DNA of 64,000 bases from Moorena bouillonii PNG. GTDB lineage: Bacteria; Cyanobacteriota; Cyanobacteriia; Cyanobacteriales; Coleofasciculaceae. Position 1 is the stretch's first letter; each line of letters starts with the position of its first letter. The position numbers were made by a program, and so were the translations under genes. A model generated the notes under the pieces. That model was not told where the DNA came from. It worked only from the letters and a program-made list of their open reading frames with translations, and ran no database searches. Shown one piece after another: positions 1 to 9,209 of this stretch. Location: contig NZ_MKZS01000001.1 in the NCBI RefSeq assembly GCF_001942495.1, positions 7,114,437 to 7,178,436 of the forward strand, given 5' to 3'.

Positions 1-96
1 CTATAGCCGCGACTTTTAGTCCTCATGGCTAGAACGGATTTATCCAAGCGGATTTGGCTAATTTGTTCCTTACCCCCTTAGGCTCCTCCTAATGTC

Positions 97-120
97 GGTC
101 AGTTACAAGTGCAACTGACC
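97..120. repeat. Perfect 8-bp inverted repeat
   Basis: The arms GGTCAGTT (97-104) and AACTGACC (113-120) are exact reverse complements around an 8-nt loop. It sits just past the 3' end of the minus-strand oxidoreductase gene, so it could stop or stabilise that transcript. No U-run follows on either strand, so an intrinsic terminator is not proven. Confidence 0.4.
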
Positions 121-143
121 CCTAAATTATCAACAAAAAGCCG

Positions 144-1229
144 TTAACAGGGAACTGTCATAACCGAAGTATGGAGTTTATGATTCCCATTATCTACGTT
201 GTGCCAAACTTGACCATCAAGAGCCATCTGCTCAATCAAACTGGCCAAACGCAATGCTTTCAGAGCTTGTTCACCCCCGACAGAAGGTTGATTACCACCC
301 CGTACACAATTTACAAAGTGTTCTAACTCAGCATGGAGTGGTTCAATGTTACTGGTATAAACCTTCTCAATCAAACCATCCTGTCGGTAAAGCACTTGAC
401 CATAGTCGGTCATATAATTGGCAGTGGTTTGCCGATGAATTAGAATCTCATTATTGAGGAAATCAGCTTCCGTTAGAGAATTTTTGCAATGGGCAGCGAT
501 GCGACGGATTTTTCGGTGTGTCACTTTACTGGCCGTGACAGTACCAACAATACCATTGGCAAACCCCAAGGTAGCAGTGACGTAATCTAAATACCCGGAA
601 TCAGAAGCACGGCTGCCACTAGCGGTTAACCTTGTCACCGGTGAGGCTACCAATTCTAGTAATAGATCTATATCATGAATCATGAGATCCAAAACCACCG
701 AGACATCATTGGCTCGGTCAGAGTAAGGACTCATGCGATGAGCTTCCACAGCCAGCAATTGTTCTGTCTTCAGAACTTTGCTCAGTTCCTGGAAAGCTGG
801 GTTAAAACGTTCAATATGTCCAACTTGAAGAATACATTGGGACTCTGCTGCAGCATTCACTAAGGATTCTGCCTCAGCAATACTAGCGGCAATCGGTTTT
901 TCAATTAAAATATGGACTCCAGCTTGTAGACAAGTCATCCCGACTTCATGATGTAGACGGGTCGGCACTGCAATGCAAACCGCCTCTACATAGGGAAGAA
1001 GATCGTGATAATCTTCAAAAAAGCGAACACGGTACTTACTGGCAATATTTAAACCACGCTCGACGTTAATGTCTGCCACACCCACAATTTCAACGTCTTT
1101 GAGAAGACTCAAAACTCGGGCATGATGTTGTCCCATATTGCCAACGCCAATCACACCGATTTTGATTGGCTGCGGTAAGTTGCGCTGGACTTGATGATCT
1201 CGATGTCTTTGATAAGTACGATTCTGCAC
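144..1229 (-). CDS. Gfo/Idh/MocA family oxidoreductase
   Basis: Probable NAD(P)-dependent sugar or related oxidoreductase of the glucose-fructose oxidoreductase/inositol dehydrogenase family; substrate unknown. The N-terminal Rossmann fold shows GVGNMG at about residues 28-33. The family EKP motif (EKPIA, about 110-114), whose lysine is catalytic, is present, followed by the C-terminal alpha/beta domain. The frame is open up to a GTG at 1250. A strong GGAGGAG Shine-Dalgarno lies between that codon and a second GTG at 1229, with 9-nt spacing, so 1229 is the better start (361 aa). About 20 polar residues precede the Rossmann fold, which is unusual but possible. No partner genes lie nearby: queC is divergent about 320 bp away. 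Confidence 0.85.
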   Translation of the reverse strand: MQNRTYQRHRDHQVQRNLPQPIKIGVIGVGNMGQHHARVLSLLKDVEIVGVADINVERGLNIASKYRVRFFEDYHDLLPYVEAVCIAVPTRLHHEVGMTCLQAGVHILIEKPIAASIAEAESLVNAAAESQCILQVGHIERFNPAFQELSKVLKTEQLLAVEAHRMSPYSDRANDVSVVLDLMIHDIDLLLELVASPVTRLTASGSRASDSGYLDYVTATLGFANGIVGTVTASKVTHRKIRRIAAHCKNSLTEADFLNNEILIHRQTTANYMTDYGQVLYRQDGLIEKVYTSNIEPLHAELEHFVNCVRGGNQPSVGGEQALKALRLASLIEQMALDGQVWHNVDNGNHKLHTSVMTVPC

Positions 1230-1547
1230 TCTTTTTTGCTCCTCCACCACTGGTAATAAGTCGATTTACTTAATCTAAGTCGCCTTAAACCATCCAGATA
1301 GTACCACAGCAACTATAAATGTGAAGAATTTCAAAGCTTTGTCCATCCTATTCAGCCTAAAAGAACCTTTAAAACATGTGTTCTATACTTATTGTGGTTT
1401 GACGAAATATGGAACACTAACCCTATGTGTCAGTTTGTGGGTTGTCTGTTGACAGAGCAATGAAATTATTAATTGGTAGTTGTAGTAACAGTGCAAAACG
1501 TTTGATTAGGCATTATCCTGATGAGACTTGTGATATCTGGTTGGATC

Positions 1548-2234
1548 ATGTCTAAGAAAGTAATTGTGTTGTTATCTGGAGGTTTAGACTCTGCTACAGT
1601 TTTGTATCAATCAGTAGGAGACGGTTATGAGTGTTATGCCCTTTCCTTTGATTATCAGCAGCGACATCGACGAGAACTCAAATCAGCGTACGCAATTGCT
1701 AGTGCAGCAGGTGTTAAGGAACATCAGGTAGTCAGGTTTGACTTACGGCAGTGGGGAGGTTCAGCGTTAACCGATGATAACCTTGACCTACCCAAGGAGC
1801 GTAGTCTAGAGCAGATGTCTCAAGAAATCCCCATTACCTACGTTCCAGCCCGTAACACGATTTTTCTGAGCTTTGGCTTATCCTATGCAGAAGCAATTGG
1901 TGCTGAGGCAGTCTATGTCGGTGTCAATGCCTTAGATTATTCTGGCTATCCAGATTGCCGTCCGGATTATATCCAAGCAATGCAGACAGCTTTTGATTTG
2001 GGGACGAAACAAGGTAGGGAGGGCAATGGAATTAAAATTGTCAGTCCTCTGATTGACCTGAAAAAAACCGAAATTATCCAATTAGGCAATCAGCTGGGTG
2101 TTCCTTGGGAAAAAACCTGGTCATGCTACACAGGTAACGATTTAGCTTGTGGTGTTTGTGATGCTTGTCGGTTGCGATTGGCTGCCTTTGCTGAGTTGGG
2201 ATTGGACGATCCACTTACTTATCAGGAAGGCTGA
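1548..2234 (+). CDS. queC: 7-cyano-7-deazaguanine synthase QueC
   Basis: ATP-dependent enzyme converting 7-carboxy-7-deazaguanine and ammonia to preQ0, a precursor of queuosine in tRNA. The PP-loop ATP-binding motif SGGLDS is at residues 10-15. The zinc site near the C terminus has four cysteines: C193 and the CGVCDAC cluster at C201/C204/C207. Length (228 aa) is normal for the family. I start at the ATG at 1548 (MSKKVIVLLSGG) rather than the in-frame ATG at 1521, because the fold begins directly after it. No preQ1 riboswitch is evident upstream. It appears monocistronic. Confidence 0.95.
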   Translation: MSKKVIVLLSGGLDSATVLYQSVGDGYECYALSFDYQQRHRRELKSAYAIASAAGVKEHQVVRFDLRQWGGSALTDDNLDLPKERSLEQMSQEIPITYVPARNTIFLSFGLSYAEAIGAEAVYVGVNALDYSGYPDCRPDYIQAMQTAFDLGTKQGREGNGIKIVSPLIDLKKTEIIQLGNQLGVPWEKTWSCYTGNDLACGVCDACRLRLAAFAELGLDDPLTYQEG

Positions 2235-2316
2235 GTGCCTCCGTGTGAAGGGTGCTGAGTAAGCTGAGTAATCAGTGTGTTGGTAGAATAACAGGGATTT
2301 TAATTGCTGTTGGATA

Positions 2317-3165
2317 CTAAGATAATTGATTTAGCTGATAGTTACGGCTGGCGTAGATACGGTAAACCCCTGTATCTGCCAGCAATACTTCTTGATCAAT
2401 CACTAACTGGTAGCCTTTCCGTTGGAGTAAGTTTGTGATCTGCTTTAGTTTTATCCCTGCTGTAATCTGATCAACCTCCATGACAATTTGCTGAATTTTT
2501 TCCCAATCCTTTTCCTTGATGCCAGCCAGGATATCTAGCTGAGGTTGATCAGCATTAATTTTGAGTAAATCAATTTTTTCAATGTTATGTTGATGAATCA
2601 TACTAGATATACTCTTTGAGTGCTTGGAAAGTCCAAAATTGAAGACTTTGGCATTGGAGCCATACAGTGATGCATTGATCTGCAACAGTTCAAAAACATC
2701 TGGTAAGGTTTCAAAGGAGAATAGTCTGGCATTTTTACAGATTTGCTGAGCAAACAGGGTGAACATACCGATGTTTGCCCCTATATCAAAAATACAATCC
2801 CCATCATGGATAGTTATGCCATGTTTAATGTAGGTCTTTTCTTCAAATATTTCTTGATATAATTCATTGGTTTTTTGTTCATTTTCATGAACGATTACTA
2901 AATTATTTGGTAAATGGTAATCGTTATGATTAACTAGCAATGCTTCGGCTTTAAGAATATCAAAATTGGTAGCTAATCCTAGGTTAGAGTGATTTGGTGA
3001 TAATGGCTGATTGGCAGGAGACTTGATCCAGTCTTCAAAACTAGAGCAGATGACAGGACTCCCATTTTTTTTAGTAGATATTAGACTAGACTTATCAAAT
3101 ATTTTTTCAACATGTTGATTAGATTTTGATAAGTTTATTTTGGATGGAATATTTCTATCTTCCAT
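2317..3165 (-). CDS. FkbM family SAM-dependent methyltransferase
   Basis: Class I methyltransferase of the FkbM type, usually O-methylating sugars or natural-product intermediates. The SAM-binding motif GDCIFDIGANIGMF lies at about residues 122-135. The family signature acidic strand after it (FSFETLPDVFELLQIN) and the later DLLKINADQPQLDIL segment match the FkbM domain. The first 110 residues are a low-complexity, Ser/Asn/Lys-rich leader with no recognisable domain. The gene is AT-richer than its neighbours. It stands alone, convergent with queC, with a 1.6-kb gene-poor gap upstream, so the substrate cannot be deduced. Confidence 0.85.
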   Translation of the reverse strand: MEDRNIPSKINLSKSNQHVEKIFDKSSLISTKKNGSPVICSSFEDWIKSPANQPLSPNHSNLGLATNFDILKAEALLVNHNDYHLPNNLVIVHENEQKTNELYQEIFEEKTYIKHGITIHDGDCIFDIGANIGMFTLFAQQICKNARLFSFETLPDVFELLQINASLYGSNAKVFNFGLSKHSKSISSMIHQHNIEKIDLLKINADQPQLDILAGIKEKDWEKIQQIVMEVDQITAGIKLKQITNLLQRKGYQLVIDQEVLLADTGVYRIYASRNYQLNQLS

Positions 3166-4816
3166 CCATAAGTTAAGAGATTGATTTAAGGGTTATGCTG
3201 TCAGGGTAGCTGTTAGTTTAATAGTTATTTCAGATAGTTTATTTGCGTTTAATACCATAGGTATTTTCGTTAACTATATTGATTGAAATGCACAGTAGTA
3301 ATATCACGAATTATAAGTAGTTATCTTGACATAGATATTACTGACTTACTTATAGTGTAGTAAAGCGCCCTGATTTAAATTTAGTTAATTAAAGCAATTT
3401 TAAGCAATCTTAATTTAACTTTCATTAAACTTATAAAAATCAAGAAGACTCTGGCGATATTATTTACCCTGAATTTTATGTTAATCCTCTTCCGAATCTA
3501 ATCATTTCGACATGGATTTATATGGCAGTGAACTTAAGAGGAAATAAACCTGCATCTATACAATATTGACTTATACATATTAGTAATTGGTTGCCATTTT
3601 GGCAAAATTTTCAGTTATGAGGAAGGAGAGGCCGTGGGCCACGCTACGCGATTGACCGTAGGTCACGCTAAGCGAACGGAGATTCTGGAGGAGCGAGAAA
3701 ATCCCGATGACCAGCAATATGTTGATCAGTAAGGATGAATAAAACGATGACGACTGATCATACTATGAAACTATTTATAGTTACTGGTTTAACGTTGATT
3801 AGTTTTACAATATGCGATCGCGTCCAATCAAAGCATGTCTTGTGAATCCAATGGTGTCCTTTAGCTCAACCTCCTCTTACCGAAATTAAAGTCAATCATT
3901 ATGATTCCAAATACTAGCAGTGATTTTTGGGATACTTTGGGGGGTCAAACCTAGGTATATTTTATAACCGATAGCTTGAAATCAATTTAATAGGGTTACA
4001 GTTGACGCTTGACCCTTGAGTGTGAAGGATAAACGCTCAAAAAAAAGTAAACTAGTGAACTCAAATAATCCAAAACGGAACTATCTAAGGAAGTAGATAT
4101 AGTTAAGCATCTTCAATATCTCAATATCTCAATTGATTTAAAACTCCCGTTTAGGATACTTGTTTTATTTGCCAATCAAGTATATAATAGTTAATGGGAA
4201 TCAAATCAATTTTAATCCTAACTGTTAAAACTCTTCTTAATAACCAGGGTAACTGGTCTTTTCTTACCACTAAACGTAACTAGTTAGTAAGGAGTCAGCA
4301 GTCAGCTCTCGGCTGTGGAGCTTCTCAACAGAGGTGTCCACAATAGCTCATGTCTTCCTTCCTGTTGAGATAGGTACTAAGGAATTATTCTGATCAGCAA
4401 ATTCAGCACCATGTCACCCACAGAGGCGCTTGTCGGGCAAAAGCGATGCAGCGCAGCCATGGGGGAGCAAGTGCGGCCTTGGGGAGGCAGCGCCGCCAAA
4501 GGGGGTCCCCCTCATGAGCGACTGCCGTGGTTCCCTCTCTCGCGCTTTGCATCAAGACAATGTCACCACAATGTAACCAAAAATGTCACAAAGAGTACTC
4601 ATCAAGGGTACCGTCAAACATAAAACTTGCCAGCATACTAGATATATCAGTAAGCCCACCCACAACAGTCTTTTTCCCCGAGCTAGACTGTTTTACCTCT
4701 CAAGGTGTAAGCTGAGCGGGAACTGGCAAGGGGTTCAGTCATTCATGTATAAAAGGTACAATAATCCCGCCGATGGCGGAGTATAACGACGAGTAAAGTA
4801 GAAAAAGACACAATAA
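3166..4816. other. Long gene-poor intergenic region
   Basis: No convincing gene. It contains short copies of the ACGCTACGCGA-type repeat (about 3640-3680) and a larger composite repeat (4427-4566). A 32-codon reading frame at 3747-3845 encodes a signal-peptide-like segment (MKLFIVTGLTLISFTIC) and hits TGA. The same frame then continues for 24 codons to a TAG at about 3917. That may be a decayed small secreted-protein gene, but there is no homology support. The rest is AT-rich with no structure I can support. Confidence 0.4.
4427..4566. repeat. GATGCAG...CTGCATC composite repeat, copy 1
   Basis: A GC-rich block beginning near GCGATGCAGCG and ending near GCATCAAGACAATG, carrying CTTGGGGAGGCAGCG, CATGAGCGACTGCCG and GGTCCCCC segments. 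The same modules recur near 11371-11477, 14538-14592, 19889-19985, 55927-56025 and 63531-63628. The ends are short inverted repeats (GATGCAG / CTGCATC). Short open frames through it are by-products of its composition, not genes. Confidence 0.7.
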
Positions 4817-6142
4817 ATGCAGATTTTCTTTCTGATCTGGTTGGGACAACTAGTATCCCTTCTGGGGTCTAATCTTACCGAATTTGCTCTGGGTGTTTGG
4901 GCTTACCAGACCACTGGTTCAATCACCCAATTTGCCCTAATTTCTTTATTTATTCACCTACCAAATATTATAATCTCACCCATAGCTGGTACATTCGTAG
5001 ACCGGTGGAATAGACGCTGGGCGATGATTCTCAGCGACTCCGTGGCAGGGGCTAGCACACTGGTGGTTATGGCTCTGGTGTTCTCGGGCAGGTTAGAGAT
5101 CTGGCACATTTACCTAGTCGTAGCAATCAGTTCAACGTTTAAGGCTTTCCAGTTGCCAGCCTATACAGCAGCTACGACTCAGCTGATGCCTCAAGAACAT
5201 CTTAGCCGTGCTAATGGCATGATGCAAGCCTCTAGGGCAACTGCCAAGATTCTTGGACCGACCTTGGCGGGTGTGCTGCTGGAGACCATCCACTTGCAGG
5301 GAATTCTATTAATAGACTTCATCACATTCATCTTTGCCCTAGCAACATTGCTAAGGGTTCAGATTCCCCATCTCCAGTCTACCCATCACACTCATCAAAA
5401 GCAAGCCCACTTCTCTCAACTGCGCCAAGATCTAGTATCAGGCTGGCGTTACATTGCCAAACGCCAAGGACTACGAGGGTTGCTGATGTTCTTTGCCGTG
5501 GTCTACTTCAGTATGGGTATTCTTCAGGTGTTGTTCTGGCCACTGGTGTTAAGTTTTGCCTCCAGTGCTGAACTTGGGGTCATTTTATCTATTGGCGGTT
5601 GTGGGATGCTGATTGGTAGCTTGGTCATGACTACCTGGGGAGGACCCAAGCCCAGGATATACGGTATTTTTAGCTTTGTAATCCTGCAAGGCTTGTTCTT
5701 ACTTTTAGGTGGGTGCCGCGCTTCTGTGAGCTTGGCTGCTCTTGGGGCTTTTGGTGTCTTATTTGCTCAACCTATTATCGTTAGCTGTAATCAGACTATC
5801 TGGCAGAACAAAGTCCCAGCTAATCTGCAAGGACGGGTCTTCGCCTTACAACTGGCAATCGAAAACTCGTTATTGATCCTTGCCCACATGCTAACCGGAC
5901 CGTTAGTCGATCATCTTTTAGAACCGATGATGGCTACCGATGGATTGTTAGCAGGTAGTATTGGCCATATCATTGGCGTTGGTCCAGGGCGTGGGATGGG
6001 CTTGCTGTTGCTGTTGATGGGATTGCTGAACATCCTGGCAAGCTTTATCGCTTATCGATATCCACCTATACGGCGAGTGGAAAAGGAACTGCCGGATGCG
6101 ATTCACCCTAACCTAGGTTTAACTACTTCGACTAGTGTTTGA
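4817..6142 (+). CDS. MFS transporter (efflux-type)
   Basis: Inner-membrane secondary transporter of the major facilitator superfamily, resembling the macrolide-efflux-like group; substrate unknown. It is 441 aa with about 12 hydrophobic segments from the first residues (FFLIWLGQLVSLLGS). The conserved loop between helices 2 and 3 reads GTFVDRWNRRW, a variant of the MFS GxxxDRxGRR motif. A second half begins after a charged loop at about residues 190-215. The ATG at 4817 starts directly at the first helix, as in relatives. No regulator or accessory efflux gene lies beside it. Confidence 0.85.
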   Translation: MQIFFLIWLGQLVSLLGSNLTEFALGVWAYQTTGSITQFALISLFIHLPNIIISPIAGTFVDRWNRRWAMILSDSVAGASTLVVMALVFSGRLEIWHIYLVVAISSTFKAFQLPAYTAATTQLMPQEHLSRANGMMQASRATAKILGPTLAGVLLETIHLQGILLIDFITFIFALATLLRVQIPHLQSTHHTHQKQAHFSQLRQDLVSGWRYIAKRQGLRGLLMFFAVVYFSMGILQVLFWPLVLSFASSAELGVILSIGGCGMLIGSLVMTTWGGPKPRIYGIFSFVILQGLFLLLGGCRASVSLAALGAFGVLFAQPIIVSCNQTIWQNKVPANLQGRVFALQLAIENSLLILAHMLTGPLVDHLLEPMMATDGLLAGSIGHIIGVGPGRGMGLLLLLMGLLNILASFIAYRYPPIRRVEKELPDAIHPNLGLTTSTSV

Positions 6143-6395
6143 TCCCAAATCGGCTTCAAAAACCCTCTTTATGATTCCAACATTCTTTCTCCTGTTCTCA
6201 GTCACGCTTAGTCACGCTTAGTCACGCTCCTCATGCTTTTTGCTTCAAAAGGGGGTAATTAACCCGGATTTGGTATGAAACGTTATTAGATTTGCCTGAT
6301 CTGTTCTGCTAAGGATTTATGCAAAAATTGATCCATCCTCAATGCTTTGCCCCTAAAAATTAAACACCCTCTGAGTGGGTTAATTCTACTAACCT

Positions 6396-7628
6396 ATGAA
6401 AATTGCTATTATCACCTCTGGATTCTTGCCTGTCATTGATGGCGTAACAGTTAGTGGATTATCTAGGCTACAACGACTGAGTCAGTGGGGACACCAGGTG
6501 TTGTTATTTTGTCCTGACTACAGTGCGTTAGAAGATGTCTATCCCAATTGGCGAGATTATACTGGTCAAATCCTGCCTGGAGTGAGAATCATCAATTTAC
6601 CGAGTACCTCATTCATGGACTTAGAGTTTGAGCGTCAGGTGCGTAGAAGTTCCTATTCAATCCTGCTCCAGGAGTTAAAAAAATTCCAGCCCGATATTAT
6701 TCATGTTGATGAACCAGAAAGACTGTTTTTTGGCTTTTTTAGAGTGCCTGGGGTCGCTTTTGCCAAAAAGGCTGGTATTCCCTGTGTGAGTTTTTTTAGG
6801 ACTAATTTTCTCGACTATGCCGAAGATTACTTTTCTCTACCGTCTGTGGTCGTCGCTGGAATTAAATTTATTTTTAAAACCATATTGCTTTCAGTTTATA
6901 ATTCTTATGATGTCACCCTAGTGTCTAGTCGGATTACCCATAAAAAGATTATCGATCTAGGCATTAAAAACACCACTTATGCCAATTTGCTTGGCTTTGA
7001 TGCTAGTAAATTCTCTGCGGATTTACAGGAGGAACAGTTTTTCGAGAAGAACTATGATCTTAGAGGGGTTGACAGTAAAGTTAAGTTAGTTTTCTTAGGT
7101 AGGTTAACTCCAGATAAGGGGTGGGAATTTACCCTGAATGCCTTTTTACGAGTTGTACAAGAGGTCAACAGTGACCAAATCGCACTGATCATTGTTGGTG
7201 ATGGTCCGATGCGGGATGAAATTGCTACCAGGTTAAGCAAGTTAACACCAAATAGTTACTTCCTAGGTAGAGTCCCACCGGAAAATGTTCCAGCTTTGTT
7301 GGTCAACAGTGATATTCATATCACAGCATCTGAGAAGGAGACTAGAGGGCTAACTATATTAGAAGCCTTTGCTGCTGGAATTCCTGTGCTCGCTCCTGAA
7401 GCAGGTGGGGTAGTGGAGAATATCCAAGACGGATGGAATGGCTTTTTGTTCACTCCCCAGAATCAGGAAGATTTCTCCGACAAGCTCAAAGTATTAATTG
7501 AGAACCCAGCGTTGCGACAGGAAATGGGTCGCAACGGTAGGGAGTGTGTTTCCCAATATGGTTGGGATCAGAGGGTTGAGAATTTAGTTGCTATTTGGGA
7601 AAAGCAGATTGCTAAGAAAACCCACTGA
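6396..7628 (+). CDS. Glycosyltransferase family 4 protein
   Basis: GT-B fold glycosyltransferase of family 4, probably transferring a sugar from a nucleotide donor to a lipid or polysaccharide acceptor in the cytoplasm or at the membrane face. The N-terminal domain opens with MKIAIITSGFLPVIDGV, the usual GT4 start with a glycine-rich acceptor loop. The C-terminal donor domain shows VFLGRLTPDKGWE, IVGDGPMRDE and the retaining-enzyme ExxxxxxxE region around KETRGLTILEAFAAGIPV. At 410 aa it is full length. It resembles mannosyl/sulfoquinovosyl-transferase relatives, but donor and acceptor cannot be assigned. It is a single gene followed by heptamer repeats. Confidence 0.88.
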   Translation: MKIAIITSGFLPVIDGVTVSGLSRLQRLSQWGHQVLLFCPDYSALEDVYPNWRDYTGQILPGVRIINLPSTSFMDLEFERQVRRSSYSILLQELKKFQPDIIHVDEPERLFFGFFRVPGVAFAKKAGIPCVSFFRTNFLDYAEDYFSLPSVVVAGIKFIFKTILLSVYNSYDVTLVSSRITHKKIIDLGIKNTTYANLLGFDASKFSADLQEEQFFEKNYDLRGVDSKVKLVFLGRLTPDKGWEFTLNAFLRVVQEVNSDQIALIIVGDGPMRDEIATRLSKLTPNSYFLGRVPPENVPALLVNSDIHITASEKETRGLTILEAFAAGIPVLAPEAGGVVENIQDGWNGFLFTPQNQEDFSDKLKVLIENPALRQEMGRNGRECVSQYGWDQRVENLVAIWEKQIAKKTH

Positions 7629-7672
7629 TATCAAGTCCAGTTAATTACTCAAGAGAATAGCCTATCGCTTTT

Positions 7673-7721
7673 TGGGAATGGGTAATGGGTAATGGGTAAT
7701 GGGTAATGGGTAATGGGTAAT
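7673..7721. repeat. Heptamer tandem repeat GGGTAAT
   Basis: About six to seven head-to-tail copies of GGGTAAT. Seven-base period arrays like this are the cyanobacterial STRR class. It lies between convergent genes (GT4 and the 83-aa protein). Confidence 0.85.
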
Positions 7722-7800
7722 TGCCTATTACCAGCTAACGGATAGGATGAGTACTCCAATAGACTTGATATGATTGAGTGGGGTTCTGTGTGTTTAAGGT

Positions 7801-8052
7801 TTAAAAGTAGTCGGTTTCTGGCTGCGGCATTGGTACCATCTCAAAGTTGGATGGATCACGAAGATAACGAATGGCATCTTCTTCTAAGCGGTAGGTTATA
7901 TAGGATTCAAGGGTATTTGTGTGTTTGAGGGCAGAAAGATAGCCATCGATATATAGCCGCAATTCATCGAAGCTATAACCTCGATTCCACAAATCGACTA
8001 GGGAGTCAGTAAGTTTTTGATAGCAGCGTATAGCTTGAGGATCTTGCAGCAT
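7801..8052 (-). CDS. DUF6761-type small cyanobacterial protein
   Basis: An 83-aa soluble protein starting MLQDPQAIRCYQKLTD, rich in helix-forming residues, with YSFDELRLYIDGYLSAL and LEEDAIRYLRDPSNFE segments. I recognise this pattern as a conserved cyanobacterial family of unknown function (DUF6761); the name is from memory and moderately certain. The ATG at 8052 starts directly at the conserved N terminus. No operon partner: the next gene upstream is divergent with a 376-bp gap. Confidence 0.75.
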   Translation of the reverse strand: MLQDPQAIRCYQKLTDSLVDLWNRGYSFDELRLYIDGYLSALKHTNTLESYITYRLEEDAIRYLRDPSNFEMVPMPQPETDYF

Positions 8053-8428
8053 AGTCTTAATAAATTTTGAGTATCAACAGTAGTGGTATTGGCTCACTCA
8101 GTAGAAACTCGGATACGCCAACTTAATTTCAGTTTAGCAAAAGTAGCAAGTCCTCGATACGTTTCTCAATTATTTGTTATGTTAGCTAGACTAAATTGCA
8201 TCTTATATGCTATAATTAAAAATGGTCAGTTAAAATTAATGGTAAATTGAAATTTTACTATTGTCCTTATTGTCCCTCTGACCTGGTCGCGATCGTGCCA
8301 CTAGGAAGTCGTATTTTAAGAACCCAAGCCAATATCGGTATCATCAGTAGCAGTTGTTACAGAATGTTGACGTGACCTTTGCTAGGATTAGATCCCAACG
8401 GCTAAGGCTAAGAGGACTTTAAAGTGCC
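8053..8428. other. Divergent intergenic region
   Basis: AT-rich region between two divergently transcribed genes. A TATAAT hexamer occurs at about 8209-8214 (TGCTATAATT). I see no gene or repeat in it. It should hold the promoters of both the DUF6761-type gene and the response-regulator gene. Confidence 0.4.
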
Positions 8429-9163
8429 GTGGGCTCAGTTAGAATTCAGATTATTGAAGGAAACCCTCATTTGCGATCGCTTCTAGGGTCCCACCTAAAG
8501 AAATCCGGCTATGGGGTGTACCAATCACAAAATCTTGATCAAGCCAAGGAAGACTTTCACCATCGCCAACCCAGTCTGGTTATCCTAGACTCTGATTTAC
8601 CAGACAGTGATGGGGTTGAATTTTGCTGCTGGCTTCAGCAACAGCGAAAATCTCTAATTTTAATGTTGTCTGCTCGTAATAGTGAAAGAGATATCGTCAC
8701 TGGTCTTAAAGCTGGGGCAGATGATTACCTGACCAAGCCCTTTGGTATACAGGAATTTATGGCACGGGTAGAAGCCCTAATTCGTCGCCTCCGCATTACG
8801 GTGGCTCCCCTGTCTCTAGACTACGGTGATCTCAAAATTGATTTAGTCCAGCGTCGTGTCCGCTTTAAAGAAGAGTTTATTGACCTGACTCCCCAAGAAT
8901 TTAGCTTGCTCTACGTACTCGCCCAAGCAGAGGGAATGGCTTTGAGTCGGTCTGAATTATTGCGCCGTGCTTGGCCCAATGCTATTGACAATCCACGCAC
9001 TATCGATACCCACGTCCTTGCCCTGCGCAAAAAAATAGAAACCGATCCTCGACAACCCAGCATTATCCAAACGGTTCGCAATGTTGGCTATCGGTTTAAT
9101 CAAGGGATCAATGAGAATGATCTAAAATCTGGGACAGAATTGGCAACTCATAAGAGTTATTAG
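8429..9163 (+). CDS. OmpR/PhoB-type response regulator with atypical acidic pocket
   Basis: Two-component response regulator: receiver domain (about 5-118) and winged-helix DNA-binding domain (about 128-228; LTPQEFSLLYVLA ... IDTHVLALRKKI ... VRNVGYRF). The phosphoacceptor is probably D54 (LVILD), with S81 and K103 (LTKPFG) in place. The usual acidic pair at the end of strand 1 is replaced by E10-G11 (IIEGNPH), so metal-dependent phosphorylation may be weak or altered. The start is GTG at 8429, with an AAGAGGA ribosome site about 12 nt upstream. No histidine kinase is adjacent, so it is an orphan. It resembles the NblR/RpaB group only loosely, so no symbol is given. Confidence 0.9.
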   Translation: MGSVRIQIIEGNPHLRSLLGSHLKKSGYGVYQSQNLDQAKEDFHHRQPSLVILDSDLPDSDGVEFCCWLQQQRKSLILMLSARNSERDIVTGLKAGADDYLTKPFGIQEFMARVEALIRRLRITVAPLSLDYGDLKIDLVQRRVRFKEEFIDLTPQEFSLLYVLAQAEGMALSRSELLRRAWPNAIDNPRTIDTHVLALRKKIETDPRQPSIIQTVRNVGYRFNQGINENDLKSGTELATHKSY

Positions 9164-9174
9164 AGGTTGTTGGT

Positions 9175-9209
9175 TAATTAACCCTTAACCCTTAACCCTT
9201 AACCCTTAA
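9175..9209. repeat. Heptamer tandem repeat TTAACCC
   Basis: Four to five copies of TTAACCC between two convergent genes. The last copy overlaps the TAA stop codon of the minus-strand gene at 9206-9208, so the array reaches into that gene's end. Confidence 0.8.

Noticed and set aside
4411..4786. Three overlapping plus-strand frames of 60-70 codons
   Set aside because: They lie over the GATGCAG composite repeat, overlap each other in different frames, and have no recognisable domain or ribosome site.
9175..9209. Telomere-like repeat TTAACCC
   Set aside because: It is a short heptamer array among others of the same period; no linear-replicon feature is present.
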